DNA from: Thermoanaerobacter thermocopriae JCM 7501
GTDB taxonomy: Bacteria; Bacillota; Thermoanaerobacteria; Thermoanaerobacterales; Thermoanaerobacteraceae
Assembly: GCF_001310975.1 (NCBI RefSeq)
Contig: NZ_BAZY01000003.1
Coordinates: 1-64,000, forward strand
Direction: 5' to 3'
DNA: 64,000 nucleotides
Positions 1 to 10,806 of the stretch are shown piece after piece; positions within the stretch are counted from its first letter, which is position 1; each line of letters opens with the position of its first letter. A program made the translations under genes and the position numbers. Under the pieces are notes generated by a model. The model saw nothing but the letters and a program-made list of their open reading frames with translations, did not search any database and was not told the DNA's origin.

Positions 1-21
1 TATCCTCAAAGTTATTTTTTC

Positions 22-90
22 ACAAGAGACACCCCTTTCTGTGTTGTTTTGTTTTCCATAATCTATTTTATCACAGGGGTTGTCTCTTGT
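22..90 (+). repeat. Inverted repeat with T-run, terminator-like
   Basis: Positions 22-35 (acaagagacacccc) are nearly complementary to 76-90, with a loop of about 40 bases and a run of six T after the right arm. It could end a transcript entering from the left on the plus strand or be the end of a mobile element. The large loop makes a classical terminator uncertain. Confidence 0.45.
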
Positions 91-176
91 TTTTTCACTC
101 AAAAAATCTTACGATAATTTTACACTATGGTTTTAATCTTTTTTATGTGGCTCATTTTGTGTTGAACTAAATATAT

Positions 177-235
177 GGCTTCTCCTCCTCGTGTCTAGCA
201 CCTACTTGATACATTATGAGGAAGAGAAGCCTTTT
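177..235. repeat. Inverted repeat in left intergenic region
   Basis: The arms 177-190 (ggcttctcctcctc) and 218-231 pair with one mismatch and the right arm is followed by TTTT. It lies downstream of the big GH66 gene, whose stop is at 388, and could act as its distal terminator or as part of an insertion remnant. I see no credible gene in 1-387; the short plus-strand open frame at 191-391 has low-complexity composition and no supporting signals. Confidence 0.4.
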
Positions 236-387
236 ATATTACTCACTTTTGCACAATTTTTTCGTTTTATGTTATTTACCTACGAAATTTTGCTTATACA
301 ATCTAGCAGTATTTTATCTACTCTTAACACTGTGTGCTTCAAAAACCAGAAACATATTTTAAGCTCCAAAAGTTACATTTTTAGATT

Positions 388-3300
388 TTAAAAATCAGGT
401 AATCGTAGATCAAACCGGTTTAAGTAAGTAAGGACCGCCATCTGAAACCAGGAGCCCGTTACTGGTTCAACTGCTGTACTGATAAGCGGTTGACCATTGG
501 TCCAGTCCACAGCTTCACCGGGTGTGACATAGCCGCGAGCAGTTCGGCTGACATACCACTTAAGCCGAGCCAGTGCAGTGGCATCATCACCCTCCAATGC
601 TCAATCATAGACGCGTACATAGTCATTTGTGGCCAAACTGGTTCGGCTGCGCCAGCCTCATACTGTCCACCGGGGCTATATGGACTAGAATAATAGAACT
701 CATCGTTTTCATATCGAGCAATGCCGTACCTATCATGGGTCAGCCGTGATAGTACCTTAATGCGGTGATCTCGAATCCTAGTATCAGTCGGTGAAAGGAG
801 ACCAAAAACCCAAATCAAGTCCGATGAAGCATCAACCGTCGTTCGCGCTGTACCGTCTGTATTGATCGCCCGATTAAAATAGCGATTAGATTTATTCCAG
901 AGACCTCGTGGTGAAGACAAAAACGATCGTAGAATCGCATCCTTGATGGTTTGAGCACCCGACAAATAGTTATTTGAACGAGTAATATCACCTTTTTCTT
1001 GGGCTAACAACCGTCCAGCATTCAATCCTGCGGCATAAGTAACTTGAGTAAAAATATTATACTCGACCTGCTCCTCCCAGATAGAAGCATCAGCCGGACC
1101 AAACCCAGAAGCGCCAATGTTTTTGTAGATGAAATCACCAGCGCGGGTTATCTGCGTCCAAATGTTATTCAGAAAAGTCGTCGCTGCCGAGGAATCGCGG
1201 GATTTGAGTAAACTGTAATGTTGATAAACCCCGATGAGAAAAAGTCCAATGGCATCGTGTTCAGGCTCCACAAACGAGATCCATTCATTTGCCTTCCATA
1301 CATTATAATTTGTATGCCATGTCCCATCTGTATTTTGAACAGAGGCCATCCAGTTCCAATACTTTTCCGCCTCAGAAAGATGATTAGCAGCATCCATTCC
1401 CATAGCTGTTACAGCTGAGTCACGAACCCACACCTTGTACTGATAAGAGGGATTTGTAGCCGCGGGCCAGGAACCAAACTCCGGATGTTGTGCCTGTTTG
1501 TTTATGATGAGGCTCCGATCAAAGGCAGTATTGATACCAATATCAGACGTATTAACCCGCTGGCCGCTGTTAAGCCAATTATTATACTCGGCAGCAGTTT
1601 GGGTAAACCAGTAGTCAGCTGTCTGAGATCGAGCTAAATCTGCTGCTGCTTCCGCTTCCTCCTGAGTTGAACCGATAGCATAATAAAAAGCCAATGTTAC
1701 ACTACCTCCAGCAGGCACGGTAATAAGTTTCTGAAAACCCATGCTAAGATTCTGTGACCAAAGATCACCGCACCTATTTAGAACACCGTTGGCGTCGAAC
1801 TGATACCACGGTGATGACGTCTGACTGTTAGGATTGGAATCGGCGTCATTACCCACCTGATAACTATCCATAGTCTGAAAAGCACCCAATTCAATATAGA
1901 ACTGACCAGTCTGGCTCATGTCAGTACCAAGTGCATTTCGACTCACGTCCCACCAGCCATGTTGCCACCCTGGATTCGGATCGCTACTAGTCCTGTTGTT
2001 CAAATGAACTTGTTCTAGAAAGTTTAAAGTACGTGCGCTACTTGTCTGGTTTAAAAAAGTATATTTGATCACAAGAAAATTTTGGTTAGGCACCATGGCG
2101 TATTGTTTGGTAATCTGTACTGGCAAGGCTGAGCCATTATAGGTCAGATATCTCACGGTAAGAGTCCCGTCGTTTTCAAACCATGCTTCAGAATCAAAGC
2201 TATGAGCATTGGTATACTTTATGGGAGTAAGATCCGTTTCATCTCGGAAAAAAGCAGTTGCATCTACGATTTGATTAGTAGGCCAATCGCCTCTGAAATG
2301 AAGTTCAGCCAGGCGAGGGCCATAATTTCCATTATCAGTCGGGCTTAATTTGCTAGCCATGTGAATACCTATCAAGTTGGACCAGTTATTCATCCAAAAG
2401 GAGCGAGCCGAAGTTCTTGTTGGAGTAGTTTGTTGTAGAACAATCAGGTTATCAAGATTAATAGCACCATCATTTTCGGAACTGTACCAAAGTACCACTT
2501 GATGAACACCCGCTGAAAGCCACACAGTGGTTTCCACTGTATCCCACACATCCCAGTTATAAAGATTTCGGAATTGGAGAGTACCTGCATACTGACCATC
2601 AATAAATAAAGTTCGCGTGGCAATAGTAGTACCGCCGTTTCCATATCGGAATCGAAGCGTGTAGGTATCACTAGTTGGAACATTTATAATAAACGATACA
2701 CCTTTATCACTAGCATCAAAGTTGTCTACAAAACCGCTGCCAGTATATCCTGTATGATCGGTATTGATGTTAGTGCCACTTTTAATAGCATATTCTGCTT
2801 CATACTGTCCATCTGGCGGTGTGGTTATCGTACGCTTTACATAAATCATATCCCAGTACTTTAAGCTTGGCACAACAAACTGGATATAGTTACCTCGGCT
2901 ATCATTACCCGTCGTATAAGTGAGTGGAATGGTCATACCGTGATCGAGATCCGGACTGGCAAGATATACGCCACTGACAGCGGCATTAGGTCCTGGATAG
3001 TATTTAACTCCAATGTTGCTTTGGAAAGTAGGCTGAACAGCTGGGTTACGCCACTGATCATCATTGCCCATTAGATTAATCAAATGTATGATATCATAAT
3101 CAGACTTGCGTTTAATCATTTGCCAAATAGTACCAGAAGTTCCGTTGCCGCTTAAAGGTTGTCCGGTTGTCAGTGCAATCCATTGGTTGCCTTGGTCAGC
3201 TGGAACTATATCAGGATCAAAGAGTAAATTTTCATAAGCAGTAGCAAAACTATAGTAGTCTCTCATCGCTGCCTTGAGAGAATTACGCATTGACTTGGAA

Positions 3301-5065
3301 CGGTTCGGATAATATTCATGCGCTAACATCTGATTAGTATCACCAAGCTCAATGTGTGTAGCACCGCTAGCAAACATCATTGCATCTGCCAATCGAACTG
3401 AATGTTCCTCAAACTCTCCAAGAGTTAAATGATCGACGTTTATAGCGCCTATATTGTCACTGTCATACTTTAATGTCACACTATGAGTACCAGCAGTAAG
3501 TCCCTCTATTTGAATCCACGCGTCCGTCGCCCAAGTATCCCAATCCACCTGATTAGCAAATGAGACTTGTCCCAGAAATCGTCCATCTACATAAACATTA
3601 CGAGTAGCAGTAGCACCAGTGGCATTTGCATAACGAAAAACAAACGAATAATCACCAGTCTCAGGGAAGTCAATTGTCCACGTGATAGAATCACCCACCG
3701 TTTCAAACCCATCGACAAAGCCAGTGCCCGTATAACCAGAATGGTTTGTATTGACACTAACGCCTGATAGAATAGCGGATTCAGCTTCATATATTGGACC
3801 GTATTCCTCGTTGTAATTCATATAAGCTGCAAGTACAACAGGCTTGCCACCATTGTTTTGCCTGAGCCATTCGATGTAATTTCGGAGATCATTATATGTG
3901 TTAGCTTTCCACCAAATCTCGCTGAAGTCAAAGTCGCTGGCACCATAACGAGCAATTTCTCCCGCCCCCCAACCGTTCACTGTACCATCAACAATATTAA
4001 AAGTAACAACATTTTTTTTGCATTATTAGATTCTAATTCTGACTTAACTTGTTGAAGAAACTGAGCGAATGTACTAGGCAAAGTAACGGAAAAGCTAGTA
4101 TAATCGTAAACATTGTCTCGCTGCCCCATTTGATCGATCTGTATGCCATCAAAACCTGCCGTATTGATAGCATCTTTGTATTCACTAATGATCCAACTCT
4201 GCCAATTCACATTTGCTGGATTAAAAAGCCACAGAAACTTGCCATTATGAAAATCCACGTTAAACTGGCTTTGATGTGCCGTATCTTGAAAGATACCCCA
4301 GCTAGGGCTGATTCCCCACATTTGTTCATATCCTTCACGAGCTGCATAACTCATAGCGTAAGCCATGGCATAAGCATTAAAGGAATGAACTGCTGCAACA
4401 TTGTTTTGTATAGTTTGCCAAGAAAGTGTGCGATCAAAAAGATCCACCCAAGTAGAATCTATAACTCCATTGGTTCGCTTAATTAGCTTCTCATGCCGCC
4501 ACATCCAGTCGTAAAATTGAAAAATATTAAGATGATAGTCTTCCACCATCTGTTTAACTATATCTGTGGATTGCTGGGCAGTCTGTGAAACAGGAAAGTT
4601 TGAGATAAAACCATAGCGAGGAAACCGAAGCGGAGAGGAACTTACATCGATACCTGTTCCATTGAAATCTGTACTTCCTGCCGCAATTCCGGCATAATAA
4701 CCAACAAAGTCGGTAGGTGGAGCAGTCCATGTAAATGTGATTGTAGTTGAATCCCCATTGGCAAGAGTAACTGACTGACTTGCAGTGTAAATTTGGCTTT
4801 CTAGTTTATTAATCTGAAGAGTTAAAGTGCCGGACCATGTCGAACCAGTTTTATTAATTAAATCAGCACTAATGGTAACAAGATCCCCTGGATTATATCG
4901 AGCTTTATCTGTATAAACCCGTTGAATCAAATTACCTGTTGAAGCGGCATAAGCAACAGAAACTCCTGGTGAGATAGGATAAGTAAATAATGTGAAAAAG
5001 TTAGACAACACGAAAATTACTATTAAAATTGTTATAAAGAGTTTTCTTCTATAAAGAGACAACAT
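388..5065 (-). CDS. Secreted multidomain dextranase/glucodextranase (GH66-CBM35-CBM35-GH15), two apparent frameshifts
   Basis: Predicted extracellular enzyme that cuts alpha-1,6-glucan (dextran) and releases glucose from the products. The ATG at 5065 follows AGGAGGTG; an upstream GTG would lie inside that ribosome site. A hydrophobic signal peptide ends near VAYAAS, followed by an N-terminal beta domain. GH66 signatures follow: YGFISNFP, FYDWMWRHE, and GIQIDQMGQ with the likely nucleophile Asp at about residue 311. After the break near 4010, DFDFSEIWW carries the likely acid/base Glu. Two CBM35-like modules (each starting near YEAES or YEAEY and containing GYTGxGFVD) come next. A C-terminal GH15-type domain of about 650 residues has the motifs KVWVRDSA and IWEEQVEYN. 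The frame breaks near 4010 in an A8 run and near 597 (CATTGG for CATTTGG); each is repaired by one base. Base composition is visibly more GC-rich than its neighbours, suggesting transfer. Domain calls are strong, exact product specificity (dextranase versus cycloisomalto-oligosaccharide former) is not decidable. Confidence 0.85.
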
Positions 5066-5089
5066 AATCAAAAACACCTCCTCATTTTA

Positions 5090-5573
5090 TTTTTGGTTTT
5101 CGGAGAATAACTTCAAAGTCATCATAAAATTAGTGGTTTTGCTATATATTTTCAAAAGAATTCCCCTGTTTTTGGCGAATTTTTAACCCTATGAAACCCA
5201 ATAATAACCAATTGTCGTTTTTAGATAGATAATATCTAATACTTTCCTCAGACTCTATTGGCTCTCACTTAATGTTTCAAGTTTTTTATTATGAAACTGA
5301 AAGATGTAATATATATACTCTTTATTGACAATACATATATCTACCTCGCATAATTTCTTTCATTTTTTATACCATAACTCGCCAAGTTTATATCGTTAGC
5401 ATCATTATACAATGGTAGCAAATAGGAATACCTCAATTTCTCAAAAATTTTTATACAAAGTTTGTGCTTATCCTAATCTTCTAGATAAAAATAGCAATAA
5501 AATAAAGAGAGCTTAAATATAAGAAATAGCTCAAATATGTCCCATTTATCTATCCTTGAAATATTACATAAAT
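5090..5573. other. Intergenic region before the secreted GH66 gene
   Basis: About 480 AT-rich bases separate the two GH66 genes. It should hold the promoter of the secreted enzyme, which lies to its left on the minus strand. I find no open frame with a ribosome site, no strong hairpin and no copy of the 23-bp motif found before the ROK and binding-protein genes. Confidence 0.5.
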
Positions 5574-7300
5574 TTAACTCTCACAAACTATATAAACCAT
5601 ATCCCAAACTCTTAATTGTGGTATAACAAATCTAATAGCTTTCCCATGTTCATGAGGTACATATTCATAATCCAGTTTCTTCGGTTTACCAGAATCGATG
5701 TCTGGTGATGCTAAATATACACCTTTTACCTTTTCTACTACAAGAGCAATAACTTCGATATTATTTATAATTTTGGATCTCTTCTCTTTCCCTTCATTCC
5801 ACTTTGTGCTTTCTAGTCCAGTAAAGTTAATAAAATGTATTATTTTATATCCCGGTTTTTCTTTTATTAAAGTCCATACGCTATCCTTTTCAGCTTTTGG
5901 TGAAAACTTTGCACCTTTAAATACATACTCACCATTTATTCCTCCTGTATGTGCCATAGTATTATCAACAATATTAAAATCATATAAAAGTTCTTCATAT
6001 CTTACAATGAAATCATAATAATTTCTTAGGTCTCTAATGAATTTCTCATTGTCTATCATTGTATAATTAGGATAATAGGCCTCTGTTAATATACCGTTTA
6101 ATTCACCAAGCAAAAGATGAAAGCCGCCACTTGCAAATATTGTAGCCATCGCCATAATTGTCGCATTTTCTGCATATTCTACTGGGATATTTGATCTTTT
6201 TGAAAAAGGCTCCATGTATGCTGCAAGAATAACCTGCTTATCAGGAGCATATTTTTTCGCATTTGTAATTAAATTATATAAATCCTGATAGGTATCATTT
6301 GGAGACCATACTTCTATATATACAACATCCTGTTTCGCACTTGCTACTGTATCAATAGGCCAGTTATTTACAGCATTAAAAATTAAAGCAGGTTTATATC
6401 CATTTTTTTCGATATACTCCCTTGTGTCATTAATTAACACAGGAAATTCATTCCTTAGTCTTCTTATCTTTTTCACACCACCAGCAATACTTAAAGCCTC
6501 TTTAGGGAAACCGTACTGGTCCATGTGTATACCATCAAATCCAAATTTAATAGCCTTTAAAAATTCAGATATTATGTGATCATGCCATCCAGATTCCTTT
6601 GATATATCCATAATGTAAATCAAATTTATAAGGTCAAAAACAGTTCCATCATTTTTATACAGTGCCCAATCTTTATGTTTATCATAAAATTCTTTTTCAC
6701 AACCGTAAACAGCACCATAAGCAATAGCTGTCATACCAAATTTATGCGCATAATTAATTTTTTGCTTTACTACATCAATTAATAGGTTTCTACCAAGAGG
6801 ATCATCAAAACTACTAGTCGGGGGTAACAGTTCATGATGTCTATACATCCAGTCATAAAACTGTACCACATTTATATGATATTTGTTCAGCTGTACTAAA
6901 TCTTTATCATCGTTTTCATCTCTATCAAAAAAATCCGATAGGAAACCGTATCTCGGTGCTAATTTCCATGACTCGGTAATATCAAACGATGTTGATAAAC
7001 TGTCAATCTTTTCATTATTCCTGTACAAATCCACTTCAACCCCAAAGCCCATCATCTCTTTTTCGTTTTTTTCTATATTAAACTCAAAAACAACTTTTTC
7101 GTCATGCAATTTTAATTCTTTTTCTGTTTTATAAAGTATGTCATGAAAATTTAAAACATACATGATACAGTATAGTTACCTAAATCATCCGTTACCTCAA
7201 ATGTTGCAATAATTTCAACTTTTTCACCAGGTCTATATTGTGATTTTGACGGATACACATCTTTAATCTTCAAGTTGTACACCTGCCTTTTTAAGTTCAT
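5574..7300 (-). CDS. Cytoplasmic GH66 dextranase-like enzyme, one apparent frameshift
   Basis: GH66 enzyme without a signal peptide, so probably acting on imported isomalto-oligosaccharides. It has the family hallmarks RYGFLSDF, FYDWMYRHHE, GIHMDQYG with the presumed nucleophile Asp, and VVYIEVWSP with the presumed acid/base Glu. It lacks the CBM35 insertions and the GH15 domain of its secreted neighbour. The N-terminal beta domain (SQYRPGEKVEI) is read from about 7300 to 7151 in another frame. One base missing near 7164 (CATG for CAATG) separates it from the 529-residue main frame. The start may be the ATG at 7300 or, more typically placed after AGGCAGG, a TTG at 7273; either overlaps the end of the upstream GH15 gene, indicating translational coupling. 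Confidence 0.8.
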
Positions 7301-8353
7301 AGTCAAGTACTAAATACATAGCGTGTGACCACAATAATGGCTTTGCAATATTACCCCACTTATTAACCAATAGGGATAATAAACTTCATTATTTAAATGA
7401 TAAGGTACCTGTTCTGGCAGATATCCATTTTCATCCGCTTGCTCTTCTATCCATTTTTTTACTTCTTCCGCTTTTTTATAATCACCTGATTTGCAATAGT
7501 AAAGCCCCATCCATGCAGATAATAATATCCATTGGCCGCCACCATAATAAGTATCTTTTCTATAGCGGTGCATTCCCCCATTGTGTAAAAGTTCTTTTTC
7601 TATTCTTTTAATTGTATTTAGAAATATCTCATCATTTACATCAACTACTTCAAAAGGTATTGCCAGCCATATCAAACTACTGTCAACACTATTGCTTCCT
7701 ACGTACTTTACAAAACTATTTTCAACAACACAGTTTGTCAAAATATAGGTCTTTATTTTATTCGCTAATTCTTTAACTTTATCATCATTTAAATACTTGT
7801 TTATAGAATTAAGTCCCCCATAAAGACATGCTAGCGTAGAGGTATGTATTTTATCACTATTTTCTTCCCATACATCAAAATTAGGATAATACCATAAATT
7901 ATCAATGTATTTAATTGTAATATCTATGCTTTTGAAAAAATCATTTATGAGTTCCGTCTTACCTGTAATTTTTATATGTTCTGATAATCCCCAAAGCCAT
8001 GTGCCATATCCATCAAGTTGAAAATTACCCCATCCACTATCTTTCTCTTCATAACCTTCCAGCGTATATCGCGCATAAAGAAAGTCATTCGGTTCAAGTT
8101 TATTACCATTTTTTATTTTCTCTATAATTTTATCCACTTTATAACTATATTTTATTATCACTTCATTTACCCAACGATAAAATTTCTCTGCTTCAGCATA
8201 CTGACCCATTAAATCCACAGAATACGCAATGAAACTGCCATCTCTCAACCAACTGAAATGATATGTTGGGAATGAAGGTGATGCTATAAATGAACCATAT
8301 TCTGATTGATTACTTTTAATAATTTTAATACTCTTTTCTACCAAATTCTCCAT
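7263..8353 (-). CDS. Cytoplasmic GH15-family glucosidase (glucodextranase/glucoamylase-like), C-terminal frameshift
   Basis: Predicted intracellular exo-alpha-glucosidase of the (alpha/alpha)6 GH15 fold, without signal peptide. The motif FSWLRDGSF near residue 35, NFDVWEE in the middle (probable general acid) and GYLPEQV near residue 310 (probable general base) are the family landmarks. The open frame stops at 7310, but restoring one base near 7365 joins it to a natural end at 7263 (NKWGNIAKPLLWSHAMYLVL and onward to QLED), which better fits GH15 C-termini. It sits between two GH66 sequences and overlaps the start of the downstream one. Likely substrate is isomalto-oligosaccharide from the GH66 reactions; this is inferred from context. 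Confidence 0.8.
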
Positions 8354-8370
8354 TTCAATTCCTCCAAAAA

Positions 8371-8945
8371 TTATTTTTTAATAAATATCATGTCCCAGTA
8401 TTGCAGTTCAGGAACAGATATTTCCAGATATTTGCCTTTACTATCTTCCTTCTTTTTAAGTTGAAGTTTCATTGCCTTACCATCATTAATATCTGGCGAA
8501 GCAAGATAAATATTTTTAATATTATCATCTTTTAAGTAATAGTTCACCTTAAAATCTTTTATTATAGGTAGCACACTATTAGATCATCTCTCCAATTCGA
8601 AACCTCAATACCAAGTAAATTTATCATGTGTATAACATCATACCCTTCTTTTTGTTTCGCATATGTCCATACTGTTCGTACTGAACTATTGTTACTCATC
8701 TCAATTCCAGGTATCTCTATTTTGCTATCTGATCCTTTAAGCCCATCTCTTAACAGATTTTCATATGCTGTAAAAGTCATACTAATTTCTCATAACTTTT
8801 ACAAGTGATTCCGACATTTTTAAATTTGCTGACGGAAAATACTCTTTTGAAAGCATTCCCGTATCACCAAGCTTAATATGGTCGCCACCAGCAGCAAATA
8901 TTGCAGCATCAGTAAGTCTTACACTTTTATAAGACTCTAGTATGC
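8371..8945 (-). pseudogene. Truncated GH66 remnant (C-terminal part only)
   Basis: Three short frames encode pieces of one GH66 C-terminal region. In order they are LTDAAIFAAGGDHIKLGD, then YENLLRDG with VWTYAKQKEGYDVIHMINLLG, then IYLASPDINDGKAMKL with ELQYWDMIFIKK. Each has a direct counterpart in the complete GH66 at 5574. An in-frame TAG at about 8785 replaces a conserved Tyr codon and the frame breaks near 8780 and 8575. The N-terminal half, including both catalytic residues, is absent: homology begins right at the stop codon of the transporter permease at 8946. This looks like a deletion that fused the ABC operon to the tail of a third GH66 gene. Not expected to be an active enzyme. Confidence 0.8.
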
Positions 8946-9778
8946 TCAACCTTTTAAAGCTCCTTCTTGGATACCTCCCCTTATGAAATACTTTTGGAAT
9001 ATGATAAATATTAAAATTATTGGTATAACAGCTATCAATGATGCTGCAAATACAAGTCCCCATTTTGTTGCAAACTGCCCCTGAAACATTCTTATCGCAA
9101 TGGGCAATGTTCTTTTTATTGGGGTCTTTATTAGTGTCAATGCAGTGAAAAACTCATCCCATGTACCTGAAAAAGCAAAAATTGCAAAAGTTGCTAATGC
9201 AGGTTTTGAAAGTGGCAGTATTATGTGTCTGTATATAGTCCACCTAGAACCTCCATCAATAACAATTGACTCTTCCAATTCTTTTGGTATCTGTTCAAAA
9301 AAGCCCTTCAAAAAAAATGTATTTCCTGCAATTCCTCCTCCTACATACAGGAGTAAAAGTCCTGTATATGTGTCAACAAGATGCATTCCATTAATAACGG
9401 TATATTGTGCTACAATGTTTAAAACTCCTGGTACCATCATTGTAAAAAGATAGATATTAAAAATTAAATTTTGCCAGGAAAATTAAACCTTGCAAACCCA
9501 TATGCTGATAAGGTAGAAATAAAGAGAGACAATATTGTATTCGTTATTGCGAGAAATAAGCTATTTAAAAAGTATCTTTCGAAATTGTTAGCATTCCACG
9601 CCTCTATAAAATTGCCTAAGTATAAAGATTTTGGTATCAAAACAGGGGGATATGGCATAACATATGTATCTTGTGTCAAAGCTGTAGCTATCATGTACAT
9701 AAAAGGAATAACCATGGCAGCAGAACAAATCAATAGCAAAATATGAATAACAAGTTGACCAAATTTGTTTTTAACCAT
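8946..9778 (-). CDS. Sugar ABC transporter permease (MalG-like), one apparent frameshift
   Basis: Inner-membrane permease of a CUT1-type carbohydrate ABC importer. The N-terminal part starts at 9778 with a membrane anchor (HILLLICSAAMVIPFMYMIAT) and ends in FARFNFPGK. Adding one A near 9470 (GGCAAAATTT) continues it into NLIFNIYLFTMMVPG and the rest. The EAA-type loop is present (KELEESIVIDGGSRWTIYRH, then PLSKPALATFAIFAF). The C-terminus IQEGALKG is typical of MalG-type permeases. The partner permease ends 16 bases upstream. No ATPase is encoded in the locus, so a shared MsmK/MalK-type ATPase elsewhere is likely. Confidence 0.9.
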
Positions 9779-9793
9779 AAATATTACCCCTTT

Positions 9794-10741
9794 TTAATAA
9801 TTAAACTCATCATACTTCAAGAGTCTTTTTTGTAACAAAGTTACAGCCATAATTACTATACCAATTATTACACTAATTGCAGATGCATATCCGAATTCAA
9901 AATCTGAAAACGCCCTATTATACATATAATTCAAAAGCACATCCGTTGTACCAAGTGGAGCACCATTTGTTATCATCATAACTTGTATAAATACTCCAAA
10001 TGCACCTATAATTAGATTTATCAGTATAAAAAAGTGGTAAGGTTTTATTAACGGTATAATAATCTTAAAAAACGTTTGAACAGGGTTAGCCCCGTCTACT
10101 TCAGCAGCTTCGTACAGCTCATTTGGTATACCTTGAAGTGCTGCCAAGTATATAACCATTACCCATCCTATACCCTTCCATATGCCAAGAACCCAGATTA
10201 CAAAGTTAGCTGTCCACGTATTCTGAAGCCAGGAAATAGGCTTAGAAATTAAATGTAGCTTCAACAATGCATAATTAATTAGACCTTCTTTACCATCTGT
10301 AAATAAATATTTAAAAATTAATGAAACAACTATCCAGGAAGTAATTACAGGTATATATATCATAACTTTATATAAATTTTTCCCTTTGATTACATTGTTA
10401 ATTAAAACTGCAACAATAAGCCCTATCGCCATTTGACCAGGTACTGTAACAACTCCATACAAAACCGTATTTCTAAAAGCTAACCAAAATTTTTCACTGT
10501 GAAACGCTCTCATAAAATTTGCAAACCCTACAAACTCACTGGGTTGCCCTGGCATTATATTGTAATTGGTAAAAGCCATATAAATATTTTTTATTTGTGG
10601 ATAAACAACAAATACAGATAATAAAACTAACCCTAATCCTATAAAAGGCAAAACCTCAACCCATTCTTTAAATTTTTGCTTAAAACGGCTATTCTTTTTA
10701 TTATTTTTGCTTTTATTTTCTAATATAGACTGTGATAACAT
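9794..10741 (-). CDS. Sugar ABC transporter permease (MalF-like)
   Basis: Intact 315-residue permease of the same CUT1 importer. A basic N-terminus is followed by six predicted membrane segments. The cytoplasmic EAA loop reads GIPNELYEAAEVDGANPVQT, then FFKIIIPLIKP, which is the ATPase contact site of this family. It lies between the binding protein and the MalG-like permease, with a strong hairpin upstream (10756-10801). The likely cargo is dextran-derived gluco-oligosaccharide, judged from the neighbouring GH66/GH15 genes. Confidence 0.92.
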   Translation of the reverse strand: MLSQSILENKSKNNKKNSRFKQKFKEWVEVLPFIGLGLVLLSVFVVYPQIKNIYMAFTNYNIMPGQPSEFVGFANFMRAFHSEKFWLAFRNTVLYGVVTVPGQMAIGLIVAVLINNVIKGKNLYKVMIYIPVITSWIVVSLIFKYLFTDGKEGLINYALLKLHLISKPISWLQNTWTANFVIWVLGIWKGIGWVMVIYLAALQGIPNELYEAAEVDGANPVQTFFKIIIPLIKPYHFFILINLIIGAFGVFIQVMMITNGAPLGTTDVLLNYMYNRAFSDFEFGYASAISVIIGIVIMAVTLLQKRLLKYDEFNY

Positions 10742-10755
10742 TTAACCCAACTCCT

Positions 10756-10801
10756 TTTTGTAAGAAGGATTAAGAGTACACTCCTAATCCTTCTTACAAA
10801 A
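10756..10801 (-). terminator. 17-bp perfect stem between binding protein and permease genes
   Basis: Arms 10756-10772 and 10785-10801 are exactly complementary with a 12-base loop. It sits just after the binding-protein stop codon. Such intercistronic hairpins usually stabilise the upstream message or partly terminate transcription, giving more binding protein than permease. No strong U-run follows on the minus strand, so attenuation or mRNA protection is more likely than full termination. Confidence 0.75.
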
Positions 10802-10806
10802 TAATT

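Noticed and set aside
191-391. Plus-strand 66-codon ORF near the left edge
   Set aside because: Starts within an inverted repeat, no ribosome site and no recognisable domain.
3990-4030. Programmed slippage on the A8 run of the GH66 gene
   Set aside because: Other genes, including secA, have similar missing bases at many sites without a slippery context, so a sequence error is the simpler explanation.
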